Translations under genes and position numbers: made by a program
Part shown: one piece after another, positions 51,607 to 60,037 of the stretch
Position numbering within the stretch: the first letter of the stretch is position 1
Layout of the letters: every line of letters starts with the position of its first letter
The notes under the pieces: generated by a model
What the model was told of the DNA's origin: nothing
Seen by the model: only the letters and a program-made list of their open reading frames with translations
Databases searched by the model: none
NCBI RefSeq assembly: GCF_047302465.1
Contig: NZ_CP178621.1
Location: 1,364,001-1,428,000 of the forward strand
Length of the DNA stretch: 64,000 bases
Direction: 5' to 3'
DNA from: JACMRP01 sp047302465
GTDB taxonomy: Bacteria > Bdellovibrionota > Bdellovibrionia > Bdellovibrionales > Bdellovibrionaceae

Positions 51607-51672
51607 TGCTTCATGTTATGCCCAAAAGTGAAAGCTCACAAGCTTAGTAAACTTTGTTTGCGGCCAACTCGG

Positions 51673-52422
51673 CTAAGGGGAGTCAAACCAAACGTTTCCC
51701 CAATCTTCTGTACGGAGCAGCGGCACTCGATGTTTGCGTAGCCTGTGAACGACCTCTTGATGAGGATGCCCGTAGCGCGCGAATCGTGCAGAGGCAATCG
51801 CGATCTTCAGTTCGCGCAAATGAGACAACAAATCTTCAGAGGAACTTGTTTTACTTCCATGATGCCCCAAAATTAAAATGCGGAGCTTGTTTGTTGGGAT
51901 TTGCTGACTCCAGATTTTTTCTTGCGGCTTTGGTGAGTCTCCAGGGATCAAGATTTTTTCCTTCGCTACAAGAACGCGACTCAAGTCATTGGTTTTTTTG
52001 TTAAGGTCTTGAGACGTGAACGCCGTTAGTTCCTGAACAGTTCCATCCATTGATAAATCAGATTCACACGGTCTGAAGACTTTAAGGATTTTCATTTTGT
52101 AGGGGCTGCTTTTTCCTAAAGGAGGTACCTGCAGACAAGGGCTACTTAATATTTTTTGAGCCTTCAAAGCAAAGCTTACGTGGTCCCAATCCCAGTGGCT
52201 GAGGTAGATCTTGTTCTGTTTTTGCCGGCAGATTTTTTGAACCTTGCGTAAAGGATTTCGTTCACCACCCATATCAAAGTGATGACAGATTTTCGGTGTT
52301 ACCAGAGTTGCCCACTGCCCCTGGCCGACATTCCACACTATAAAAAATGATTTCAAACTTATGTCAGGCGTAAGCACCGCCGGTGACAAAAGCAAAAGTA
52401 GGGCAACAAAGTGCTTAGCCAT
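51673..52422 (-). CDS. ComEC-type metallo-beta-lactamase domain protein
   Basis: 249 residues: an N-terminal hydrophobic segment (about 1-18) and a metallo-beta-lactamase fold like the C-terminal domain of ComEC/Rec2. WNVGQGQWATLV is the entry motif, SHWDWDHVSF the metal motif (HxDxDH), LIPGD the next ligand region and GHHGSKTSSS a hallmark of ComEC nucleases. In intact ComEC this domain is fused behind the channel and thought to degrade the non-transforming strand. Here it is a separate gene overlapping the channel gene by eight bases, with its own export signal, consistent with a periplasmic location. Confidence 0.85.
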   Translation of the reverse strand: MAKHFVALLLLLSPAVLTPDISLKSFFIVWNVGQGQWATLVTPKICHHFDMGGERNPLRKVQKICRQKQNKIYLSHWDWDHVSFALKAQKILSSPCLQVPPLGKSSPYKMKILKVFRPCESDLSMDGTVQELTAFTSQDLNKKTNDLSRVLVAKEKILIPGDSPKPQEKIWSQQIPTNKLRILILGHHGSKTSSSEDLLSHLRELKIAIASARFARYGHPHQEVVHRLRKHRVPLLRTEDWGNVWFDSP

Positions 52423-53329
52423 TCAGAGCCTTCTGCCGTTTTTTCCAAATTAATGTCCAATAGGAAACACCGACAAGAAAAACAAAAAATACCCACTGAA
52501 AAAACAGCGACAGCGGAGAGGCTTCTGTTTTTAACCCGTAAAAACCAGTGTTTCGTTCAAGAATCCAAATCAGAAGGTTCAAGGCTTTATCAAAAAGAAA
52601 AGCTAGTGGATGAACGATTGCTCCCAAGAGACCGAGCGGGAACAAAACACCGCCAATCAGCGGACCCAAAGTCAGATTGAGTAAAACCCCAAGGGGATGA
52701 AGATCCGAAAATCCCCAAAGTGGAAAAGCCATGACAAAGTACAAAGCACTTTGGGTAAGAAACAGGGCAGGCAGGGTGTGTTGTTTTTTTCCCCAGAACT
52801 CGGACATAAGCGCAATTATAAGTGCTGCTAACAAACTCATCAAAAGGGAGCGCGAAGTTATCCACTGTGGGAAAACAGCAACACATAGGCAGGCACTTAA
52901 GAAAACTAAAAAGACTGGTGACAGAAATAACTTCCATCGTTCGGAAATTTTCAGAAGAACTAAGAACAGCAAAGCGCGAAGTGCTGGCGGCTGACATAAA
53001 GTCATCAGCGCATATCCAAATAGAATGAAGAGAGTATGTCGGCGCACAATCGGAAGTTTTGCTAAGATTTTATGCAGAAGTAAGAAGTGAGAACCTGAAA
53101 CAATGAAGATATGAATGAGTGAATTTTGCACAAGCAGATCTTTCACCAACAGTGCTTGCATATTTTTTCCGCAGACCAAAGCTTCCAAACTGCTAAGGTT
53201 TTCCACCCTCTTTGGAAGGGATTGTAAACAGATATGATGAAGGTGGAGGGAGAGATGTGACATTTTTTCGGGCAAATCGAGAAAAAGACTGATGCTAAAA
53301 ACGCTGGCAATGATGACAATTAAAATCAT
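52415..53329 (-). CDS. ComEC/Rec2 competence-channel domain as a separate protein
   Basis: 304 residues with about eight membrane segments. The stretch LEALVCGKNMQALLVKDLLV then NSLIHIFIVSGSHFLLLHKIL is the start of the ComEC competence domain (the usual SGLH is SGSH), and later parts follow the family (LCQPPALRALLFL, LNLTLGPLIGGVLFPLGLL). Full ComEC is about 700-800 residues with an OB domain and a C-terminal nuclease; the OB domain is nearly absent and the nuclease is the next gene. It would pass single-stranded DNA across the inner membrane in transformation. Confidence 0.85.
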   Translation of the reverse strand: MILIVIIASVFSISLFLDLPEKMSHLSLHLHHICLQSLPKRVENLSSLEALVCGKNMQALLVKDLLVQNSLIHIFIVSGSHFLLLHKILAKLPIVRRHTLFILFGYALMTLCQPPALRALLFLVLLKISERWKLFLSPVFLVFLSACLCVAVFPQWITSRSLLMSLLAALIIALMSEFWGKKQHTLPALFLTQSALYFVMAFPLWGFSDLHPLGVLLNLTLGPLIGGVLFPLGLLGAIVHPLAFLFDKALNLLIWILERNTGFYGLKTEASPLSLFFQWVFFVFLVGVSYWTLIWKKRQKALNG

Positions 53330-53644
53330 GGTTTCAATGACTTATCAAAATTTAGACCAGGAACTAGATCTAAAATAATCTGTAATTAGAACGCGAAGCG
53401 GCCAACAATCGGAATTTAAGATCTGAAATTCGGAGTTCCATTTTTCGTCAATATTTCGTCACAACACAAGTAAATTCAATAACTTACATTATGCTGAAAA
53501 AGTGATCAATTCGCTCAAAGCCTTATCTGTATTACAGTCCAAGGTCTAGGACCAAAGCAACTCAACAAAAGATGTGGAAAACTCTTTATTGTCGTGGATT
53601 CTCTAGCCGTGTCATACTTGATTTGTACAGTGAGGTGGTGAGAG
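53330..53644. other. 315-base divergent intergenic region
   Basis: AT-rich gap between the divergent ComEC operon and the TPR/LysM pair. I see only short inverted repeats, for example TTTAGA ... TCTAAA (53351-53374) and GGTC-TAG-GACC near 53544, plus weak promoter-like hexamers (TTGTCG about 53590). GAGGTGG before the ATG at 53645 is the ribosome site of the next gene. No gene is visible. Confidence 0.4.
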
Positions 53645-54157
53645 ATGAGGCAGTATTTTATTCTAACAGTAACTTTTGTTTTAAGTCTTTCGACAGTTTC
53701 TGCAGAGGCAGCAAAGAAAGTGAAAGACTCTATGAGCAAAGACGCTTTGATGATTGAGCTCACGGGAAAAGATCCGTCGAAAGTCAGTGAGTCCGCACTC
53801 TACGGAGAGATTTTCAACGCCTATCGTTCCAATGATGAAATTGGGTTCAAGAGCCGCATGCAAACTTTTATGACTCGTTTTCCAGCAAGTTCTTACGCGG
53901 ACAACGTGACGTATCTTGCAGGTCGCTTGGCGTTTGACGGCAAGAACTACGCAGAGGCGATTAAGTATTATCAAAAAGTAATTACTCAATATCCACGTAG
54001 CAACAAAGTAGTGGCTGCAAAGTATGCAAAAGCGGTCGCTTACAAAAAAATGAATCTCGATCCACAAGCAAAGGGTGTTTTCGCAGATTTGCGTAAGAAA
54101 TACCCAGGAAGCCCCGAAGCTTTCCGTGCCGAGAACGAACTCAAACTCATGAGATAA
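53645..54157 (+). CDS. exported TPR protein (YbgF/BamD-like)
   Basis: 170 residues with a signal peptide (about 1-20, ending AEA). The C-terminal half holds TPR units of the YbgF/BamD type (NVTYLAGRLAFDGKNYAEAIKYYQ, VITQYPRSNKVVAAKYAKAVAYKKM, LRKKYPGSPEAFRAENEL). Likely a periplasmic scaffold in outer-membrane or wall maintenance. It is followed after 26 bases by a LysM protein on the same strand. Confidence 0.8.
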   Translation: MRQYFILTVTFVLSLSTVSAEAAKKVKDSMSKDALMIELTGKDPSKVSESALYGEIFNAYRSNDEIGFKSRMQTFMTRFPASSYADNVTYLAGRLAFDGKNYAEAIKYYQKVITQYPRSNKVVAAKYAKAVAYKKMNLDPQAKGVFADLRKKYPGSPEAFRAENELKLMR

Positions 54158-54183
54158 TTTAGTTCCTCACTTTCTTTCCAAGG

Positions 54184-55620
54184 ATGGAGCGACGAGTGCA
54201 AAAATCTTTCTTGAAACTGATTTCCGTAGCGACATTGGCCACCAGCGTGGTGGCTTATGCTCAAGATGATGCCGACTTCAAAGCTGAAGAGCGTTTCCAT
54301 CGTATCTACAAAAAATATAACGAAGCTCCTACCTCGGAAGACTCTTGGGAAAAAGCATTGGCAAATCGCAAAGCCAATAACTATTCGGTGCAAAATAAAG
54401 ACACTCTTTGGGATATCAGTAACACTCTTTTTGGTGATTCTTTCTATTGGCCCAAGGTTTGGTCCTACAATACCGACGATATTTTGAATCCCCATCAAAT
54501 CAATCCGGATCAAGCGATCAAGTTTTACGCGGGAACAATGACGGAGGCTCCGACAGTGGGGCTTGCTCAAAAATCGGATGCTCCTGAGGCTTTGCCAACA
54601 ACAGTGCTAGAGAAAAAAGCAGACGGCACTTTAGAGGGCATCAAACTTCCTCCGCCAAAAAGAAAAAGTCGTCCTGTAGTAAAAAACCTTCCAGGCAGTT
54701 TGCCACTTTACAGGATGGGAGTCGTCAACGCTCCGAAAATGGATTTTGAAATCAGCGGAGCTCGCGTGAAATATCCGCCGGCTCCGAAGTATTTGTCTGT
54801 GTTTGCCACGGACAACTCTGTGACTGCAATCGGCGAGGTTGTCGAGCTTGAAATGCAGGACGAACAAACGACGGGTGAGTATCAACAAGTGATTGTGCGC
54901 ATTTCAAACGCGGGCGCGAAACGTCTAATCGCATTCTACGACAAAACTCAACTTTCAGATCCGACAGAGTCTTTTGGGAATAAGGGAACTGTCGTCGAAA
55001 TTCAAGGCGAGCTTGAGCTGATGGAACGAGTGAATGAAGGCGAAAGTCTTTTCCGTGCAATGGTAAAAAAAGCTATCAACCCAGTAGAAGTCGGCGCGAA
55101 GTTGATGGCGGGTCAGCTAACAACGTTTGACTCGGCTCCTACGGCAGTCTCAACATCTGTGCAGGCAAAAATCATTGGTGGTGAATATCAACGCTTCCAG
55201 CAAAAGATGTTTGGAACTGACAACATCATCTTCTTAAATGCCGGAGCAAAAGAGGGCTTGCAAGAAGGTTCGACTTTGCAAGTTTTCATGAACGAAAGAG
55301 TCCGCAAGCCTAATACTAAAGCTTTTGCCAATGACCGCGTGATCGGTACTGTAAAGGTGATTAAGCTTGCAGAACATTTTGCGACTGCTTACGTCTTGGA
55401 TTCTACAACAGACTTTATGATCGGTGATTACGCCGGCGGCCGTGTGAAGGCTGCGAATGGTACTGCGGCGTCTGCTGCAGACTCTGAGGCCTTCGTTCCT
55501 CCTGCAGATACAGGTGGCGGTAACGGCGGTAGCGGCGATGATTTCGATTTGGATATAGACACTCCAAGTGGCGGCGAAGCTCCGCCTCCAGCTTCTTCAG
55601 ACGACGAGCTGACTCTTTAA
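54184..55620 (+). CDS. exported LysM-domain protein
   Basis: 478 residues: signal segment (about 1-27, MERRVQKSFL onward to AYA), a LysM domain (about 62-120; NYSVQNKDTLWDISNTLFGD, LNPHQINPDQAIKFYAG), a long beta-rich region, and a low-complexity acidic tail rich in Gly, Asp and Pro (about 440-478). LysM binds peptidoglycan, so the protein should sit on the wall. No catalytic domain recognised. Cotranscribed with the TPR protein upstream. Confidence 0.82.
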   Translation: MERRVQKSFLKLISVATLATSVVAYAQDDADFKAEERFHRIYKKYNEAPTSEDSWEKALANRKANNYSVQNKDTLWDISNTLFGDSFYWPKVWSYNTDDILNPHQINPDQAIKFYAGTMTEAPTVGLAQKSDAPEALPTTVLEKKADGTLEGIKLPPPKRKSRPVVKNLPGSLPLYRMGVVNAPKMDFEISGARVKYPPAPKYLSVFATDNSVTAIGEVVELEMQDEQTTGEYQQVIVRISNAGAKRLIAFYDKTQLSDPTESFGNKGTVVEIQGELELMERVNEGESLFRAMVKKAINPVEVGAKLMAGQLTTFDSAPTAVSTSVQAKIIGGEYQRFQQKMFGTDNIIFLNAGAKEGLQEGSTLQVFMNERVRKPNTKAFANDRVIGTVKVIKLAEHFATAYVLDSTTDFMIGDYAGGRVKAANGTAASAADSEAFVPPADTGGGNGGSGDDFDLDIDTPSGGEAPPPASSDDELTL

Positions 55621-55666
55621 GCGCCTAAAACGTCCTTATTGTAAAAAGATGTGACAAAAATTTCCA

Positions 55667-55686
55667 CTGCGGCAAAATTGCCGCAG
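55667..55686 (+). terminator. possible terminator hairpin after the LysM gene
   Basis: CTGCGGCA and TGCCGCAG with a four-base AAAT loop, 47 bases past the stop. No T-tract follows, so this may instead be a leader hairpin of the next gene. Confidence 0.35.
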
Positions 55687-55770
55687 ATTGTGGCAGTGTT
55701 TCTAGAGATCTTCTTAAGCGGTGTGCTACAAAGACTTCACTAGTTTTTAGCATTAACCCAAGGAGATTTT

Positions 55771-56208
55771 ATGAAACAAGTTATCACAAGTCTTTTTTTA
55801 GCACTTTTCGCAGTCAATGCCTTTGCCACATCAGATGCACACGACAGAGTTTACCTTGTTGTTCAAAACATTCAATCCGAGGAATTCTTCGTTGAAAGAG
55901 CGCCCATCATCGGTTGTTACGGTTTAGCGCGTGGCCCACAGTTGGTGCAGTTCACAGCAGAATACAAAGTCACGTCTAACATCGGTTGTGGCGGTCCTGT
56001 CATGCAAGACAATATCAACGCCCTGACATGTGCTAACGTTGTAGACTCTAAAGAGTCTGCAGACTTTATGAGCTACTCAGAAGTCACTTTGGACATTTCA
56101 AAGTGTGCTGCTAAGAACGATCCTAAATTCATCACGATGGTTCGTACTGCAGCGAAATTAAACTTCCCTTTGAAAAAGGGCGAAGTGAAATTGACTCTAA
56201 TTAAGTAA
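55771..56208 (+). CDS. small exported protein of unknown function
   Basis: 145 residues: signal peptide (about 1-19, ending AFA), then a beta-rich mature part with four Cys (IIGCYG, NIGCGG, LTCANV, SKCAAK). No family recognised. AAGGAG precedes the ATG. Confidence 0.7.
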   Translation: MKQVITSLFLALFAVNAFATSDAHDRVYLVVQNIQSEEFFVERAPIIGCYGLARGPQLVQFTAEYKVTSNIGCGGPVMQDNINALTCANVVDSKESADFMSYSEVTLDISKCAAKNDPKFITMVRTAAKLNFPLKKGEVKLTLIK

Positions 56209-56275
56209 AGTAAATCTTAGGGGCGGGTCGTCACCCCCAATCGTGACGGTCTGCTTCCTCCTCTGAAGAAGTCCT

Positions 56276-56294
56276 GGTCCAAATCGTTTGGACC
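56276..56294. promoter_or_regulatory. perfect palindrome upstream of the TIGR02147-type regulator
   Basis: GGTCCAAA-TCG-TTTGGACC, eight-base perfect arms with a three-base spacer, ending four bases before an ATG at 56298. Likely an operator, possibly for autoregulation by the DNA-binding protein encoded next. Confidence 0.5.
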
Positions 56295-56297
56295 ACA

Positions 56298-57119
56298 ATG
56301 TTCCAAAATATCTTGATTGAACTCTCTGGCCGTTCTAGCTTTTGTTTTATGAAATTGCAGGCGGATCAGGGACTCATTCAGAAAATCCTCATCGAGGATT
56401 TCGAAAAACGACGGATTAAAAACCCTTCGTTCTCTGTGCGTGCGTATTCCCGCAAACTGGGACTGAGTCATTCGGCACTTTCCGAGATTCTCAGTGGCAA
56501 GCGTATCGTCGGCAGCAAGCTTGCCGAGCGTTTGGCAGAAGCCTTGATGTTAGCACCTGATGTGCGTTCACAAGTTCTCAAAAAATCAACGGATAAATCT
56601 CAGGCGCAACGTGCGCGCGAAACTCTGCAACTAAAAGCCGATCAATACAAAGTGATTTCAGATTGGTATCACTTCGCGATTTTGTCTGTTGCAGAAACAG
56701 AAGATTTTCAAAGTGACGCCGCTTGGATTGCAAACCGCTTGGGCCTAACAAAATCCGTTGTGCAAGAAGCTTTGCTTCGTCTGGAACGCTTGGGAATGAT
56801 CCGCCTTTCAAAAAAAGGCGAGATCGTCGTCACGGGTGCCTCGTTTGATTCACCCGATGGTATTCCTAGCAGCGCCATTCGTAATACCCATCATCAGTAT
56901 TTAGACTTGGCCCATGATGCTTTAGAAAATACGCCTATTGAGCAGCGGTACTTCAACGGCATTACGATGGCGATCGATCCTGCCAAATTACCCGAGGCTC
57001 AAAAGCGCATTCGCCAATTCCGCGATGAGCTTTGTCAGTATTTAGAGTCCGGCTCTAAAAAAGAAATTTATCAATTATGTCTTCAATTGTTTCCGTTATC
57101 GAAAGAGGTTCAGAAATGA
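56298..57119 (+). CDS. TIGR02147-type DNA-binding regulator
   Basis: 273 residues (or 256 from the second ATG at 56349). Near the N-terminus lies a helix-turn-helix of lambda-repressor type (FSVRAYSRKLGLSHSALSEILSGKRIVG), then a long helical domain with a winged-helix-like element (DAAWIANRLGLTKSVVQEALLRLERLGMI) typical of TIGR02147/DUF4423 proteins, which are abundant in Bdellovibrio and Fibrobacter. Their function is largely unknown. No Shine-Dalgarno precedes either ATG. Its stop overlaps the lipoprotein start as ATGA, so it heads a coupled operon. The palindrome just upstream may be its operator. Confidence 0.8.
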   Translation: MFQNILIELSGRSSFCFMKLQADQGLIQKILIEDFEKRRIKNPSFSVRAYSRKLGLSHSALSEILSGKRIVGSKLAERLAEALMLAPDVRSQVLKKSTDKSQAQRARETLQLKADQYKVISDWYHFAILSVAETEDFQSDAAWIANRLGLTKSVVQEALLRLERLGMIRLSKKGEIVVTGASFDSPDGIPSSAIRNTHHQYLDLAHDALENTPIEQRYFNGITMAIDPAKLPEAQKRIRQFRDELCQYLESGSKKEIYQLCLQLFPLSKEVQK

Positions 57120-57580
57120 AATATGGAATTGTCTTATTAATCTGTGGATTGCTTGCAGCGTGCTCCAATCAAAACGCTAACGAGGTTACTCAGGAAGAAA
57201 GAGTCCACGTACAAACCTATAGTGGTCTTACAAAAACTGCGTGGTGTGCTGAACGTGATGAGGACAAGGACGGTGCGATCGGCACCTACAAATTTAAAAA
57301 CAATGGTTCTGCGGAGTGGATTGGCTACAAACCTGCGACCAAAGAAATCTATGGCAGAAAAAGCTTTAATTGGTCTTTAAAAGAGGACCTTCTGCAAGTG
57401 GACGATGAAATCGGCACCTTCGAAGGACAAAAAATCACTTTTGATAAAAAAGGTGAGGCCCTTGTGCGTATGAAATGGACGGCTGTTAGCCAAACTCTTT
57501 CAGAAAACGGAAAAGTTACTTTTGTAGGAGTTCCTTGCACACTTCCGGCAGGCAGCGAAACACCGGTACAAGAACAATAA
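57116..57580 (+). CDS. small lipoprotein
   Basis: 154 residues with a lipoprotein signal (GLLAAC, Cys at residue 16). The mature part is beta-rich with two further Cys (TAWCAERD, GVPCTLP). No family recognised. The start overlaps the regulator's stop (ATGA) with AGAGG upstream, so it is coupled to the TIGR02147-type regulator. Confidence 0.75.
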   Translation: MKYGIVLLICGLLAACSNQNANEVTQEERVHVQTYSGLTKTAWCAERDEDKDGAIGTYKFKNNGSAEWIGYKPATKEIYGRKSFNWSLKEDLLQVDDEIGTFEGQKITFDKKGEALVRMKWTAVSQTLSENGKVTFVGVPCTLPAGSETPVQEQ

Positions 57581-57606
57581 GTTTTAGGGATTAAAAGGGG
57601 ATAAAT

Positions 57607-58620
57607 ATGAAATGGATTCTATTATTCGCACTTTTTAGTTGCTCATGGGCGTATGCCAACGATGGCCATTCTGTGAATAACGGTGGCGGAGTCATTTGTA
57701 TAGACGGAAAATGTAAAACGCTGGTTGAGGCAGGAATTGAAATCAAGCCAGATTTTCAAGGCGTATGGATTCCAGAATCGCACCACCTATCGGGTGTTCA
57801 GAGTTTGATTGAAAAGGCTCCTCTTGTATGGGAGTTGCGAGAACCGGTGATCATGCAGGTTTTAGGAAGAGTAAATCAGTTTCGCAGAGCCACGGTCGTA
57901 GATCCCGTGAAACTTGAGGAAATAAAACGACAGTATATTGAAGCCGCTGACAATGCTGGTTTTGTCTTAGATCCGGCGACTTTTGAACTTGTTGCTTTTT
58001 CTTCGGACAATACTGTGCAACCTGCATTGACGTATTTGCTGCCAAAATTTTTTGAATTGAGCCCCACACAGCAAGCGAGCATTTTGTTGCATGAAGGTCT
58101 CTATCGTGGACGTCCAACGGCGGACTTGAAATATGTTTTGCAGTTTGAATACGCGATCAGTCAATCCAATTGCGGTTTGATTTCTCACCAAACGAACGGG
58201 CAATTGGCGGCCTATCGCTTAGGGTATTTGAACAAAGGACAGCTTTTTGCACACATGTTGGCGGCGTTAACTTCTGAAAATGCCGACTGCTCGTTCTATG
58301 GAGGCATTAATTTGGGTCCCAACGCTTTGGGGAAGACAACATTTTCAGACGATCATAAAGAAATGATTTTAACTTTAGATCCTCTGTTGCTCTTGAAGCT
58401 TGGAGAGAAAGATTCTAAGTTCCCGTATATTTTCTCGAGACTTACAGACATTAAGTTCAAACTCGTTAGTGCAAGTTATGGAAAAGTGGACCCAAGATAC
58501 TATATGAGTCGGGAGGCGTATGACCTTTTCTATATTATAGGTAGCAAGTATATCGATACGAATTTCTACACGTATGAACTAGAAAATCCTGACCAATTGG
58601 ATTTTGTATTACCAAATTAG
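57607..58620 (+). CDS. exported protein, member 1 of a tandem paralogous pair
   Basis: 337 residues with a signal peptide (about 1-17). The mature N-terminus DGHSVNNGGGVICIDGKCKTLVEAG is nearly identical to that of the paralogue at 58992. A central ASILLHEGLYRG resembles the HE core of metallopeptidases but lacks a normal HExxH; YVLQFEYA and the C-terminal LENPDQLDFVLPN are also shared. No family recognised beyond the pair. AAAGGGGA precedes the ATG. Part of the run of exported genes behind the regulator. Confidence 0.75.
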   Translation: MKWILLFALFSCSWAYANDGHSVNNGGGVICIDGKCKTLVEAGIEIKPDFQGVWIPESHHLSGVQSLIEKAPLVWELREPVIMQVLGRVNQFRRATVVDPVKLEEIKRQYIEAADNAGFVLDPATFELVAFSSDNTVQPALTYLLPKFFELSPTQQASILLHEGLYRGRPTADLKYVLQFEYAISQSNCGLISHQTNGQLAAYRLGYLNKGQLFAHMLAALTSENADCSFYGGINLGPNALGKTTFSDDHKEMILTLDPLLLLKLGEKDSKFPYIFSRLTDIKFKLVSASYGKVDPRYYMSREAYDLFYIIGSKYIDTNFYTYELENPDQLDFVLPN

Positions 58621-58648
58621 TTAGATCAATTATTTCAAGGAGGAATAA

Positions 58649-58957
58649 ATGAAAATGATCAGTACAAGTCTTTTAGCAGCTTTGATGTTTGTAGGATTGC
58701 AAGCGAATGCTGATGGCAAGTGCACAGCGAAAGATCCGGGAATGAGTGCCTTTTGCAGCAATTTGAATGAGCAAGGTTGCGGATTCTCAGCAGGGAAGTG
58801 CTCTTGGGAAAAAGAAGATGAAAAAGTCATTCGCGTCGTGGTTGAGCAGAGAGAAAAGAAGTGCGTAGCAAAAGAAGGTTATGAAGCGCACGAGGGCTTT
58901 TGCAATAACCAGAGCAAAATGCACTGCAAAGTTCATTCACTCTGTACGTGGGAATAG
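58649..58957 (+). CDS. small exported protein of two four-Cys repeats
   Basis: 102 residues: signal peptide (about 1-21), then two related units, KCTAKDPGMSAFC...CSWE and KCVAKEGYEAHEGFC...CTWE, each with four Cys in the order C-x10-11-C-x6-C-x5-C-x-W-E. Eight Cys imply disulfide-stabilised modules outside the cytoplasm. No family recognised. It lies between the two 337-residue paralogues with AAGGAGG upstream. Confidence 0.75.
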   Translation: MKMISTSLLAALMFVGLQANADGKCTAKDPGMSAFCSNLNEQGCGFSAGKCSWEKEDEKVIRVVVEQREKKCVAKEGYEAHEGFCNNQSKMHCKVHSLCTWE

Positions 58958-58991
58958 TTAAAGTTAGTTTTTAATAGGGAAAGAGGATCAA

Positions 58992-60005
58992 ATGAAATGG
59001 TTACTACTGCTGAGTCTTTTCAGCTTTTCATGGGCCCAAGCAGATGGCCACTCTGTGAACAACGGTGGTGGAGTTATCTGTATCAATGGACAATGTAAAA
59101 CATTGATCGAGGCTGGCCTTGAAGTAAAGCCTGAGTACAACGGCGTGTGGTTGCCGTCGAAAGATCTTATTGCAAAAATTCGTGCAAACTTAGAATTAAC
59201 AGCGTTTCATTACTCCGTTCAAAAAGATCTTTTAGTTCGAATTTTGGGACGTTTAGATCATTTTCGCCAAGTGCAAGTCATAGATCCTCGGGGACTTGAT
59301 GCAATTAAGCGGCAATATGTGGATCTTGCAAATCAGGCCGGTTTTCAAATCGATCCAAAGACCTTTGAGCTTGTTGCATTCTCCTCAGATAATACCGTCG
59401 ATCCGGCAATGACCTATATTTTGCCAAAGTTCTTTGACCTGACTCTAGAACAGCAGGCGTCTATTTTGATTCATGAAGGTCTTTATAGAGGTCAGCCATC
59501 AAATAGTCTTCGCTATGTCTTGCAGTTGGAAGCGGCTATGGAGCAGGATAGCGACGTGAAAGAGATTGCTAACAAAATCAACTCTCAGATTGCGGCCTTT
59601 CATCTGCAGGTCATTAACAAAGCTCAACTGTTGGGGCATTTGCTGTTAACGGCGATGGGGGATGATACTCAATTTGGAATCGGAAATCGCCATGAAGGTG
59701 CAAGAACTTTTGGGGATTTGAAAAGATACAATAATGGGGCTATCGACTTAGTCCTAGATCAGGCAAAAGTTCTAGAGGTCGCAGAGCGAGAACCAAGAAT
59801 TCCGTACATCCTTTCAAAAACGACGAAGTTGAAATTCGCAAGTTTTGGTACTGACGATAATTACACTTATGAAGGTGATGAATATCTGACGTTGGATGAT
59901 AACGGCTCTTTGATTTTTGCCGACAAAACGAGCCACACTAGTAATGAGGCTCGGATATACGTGCTGGAAAGCCCAGATGAGTTGGATCTGGTACTTCCGA
60001 ACTAA
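58992..60005 (+). CDS. exported protein, member 2 of a tandem paralogous pair
   Basis: 337 residues, the same length as the paralogue at 57607, with a signal peptide (about 1-17). Shared landmarks: DGHSVNNGGGVICINGQCKTLIEAG, FELVAFSSDNTVDPAMTYILPKFFDL, ASILIHEGLYRG and the end LDLVLPN. The middle and C-terminal thirds have diverged (INSQIAAFHLQVINKAQLLGHLL). A local duplication with later divergence. A terminator follows, closing the exported-protein run. Confidence 0.75.
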   Translation: MKWLLLLSLFSFSWAQADGHSVNNGGGVICINGQCKTLIEAGLEVKPEYNGVWLPSKDLIAKIRANLELTAFHYSVQKDLLVRILGRLDHFRQVQVIDPRGLDAIKRQYVDLANQAGFQIDPKTFELVAFSSDNTVDPAMTYILPKFFDLTLEQQASILIHEGLYRGQPSNSLRYVLQLEAAMEQDSDVKEIANKINSQIAAFHLQVINKAQLLGHLLLTAMGDDTQFGIGNRHEGARTFGDLKRYNNGAIDLVLDQAKVLEVAEREPRIPYILSKTTKLKFASFGTDDNYTYEGDEYLTLDDNGSLIFADKTSHTSNEARIYVLESPDELDLVLPN

Positions 60006-60006
60006 C

Positions 60007-60036
60007 AAAAAACCCGGTGTCTCCACCGGGTTTTTT
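60007..60036. terminator. bidirectional rho-independent terminator
   Basis: AAAAAACCCGGTG and CACCGGGTTTTTT with a four-base loop form a 13-base stem between convergent genes, with T-tracts on both strands. Confidence 0.9.
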
Positions 60037-60037
60037 G

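Noticed and set aside
52415..52422. Frameshift explaining the split ComEC
   Set aside because: The two parts overlap by eight bases with a proper stop, a proper ATG and a hydrophobic N-terminus on the second part; this looks like a genuine gene split rather than an error, although resequencing would settle it.
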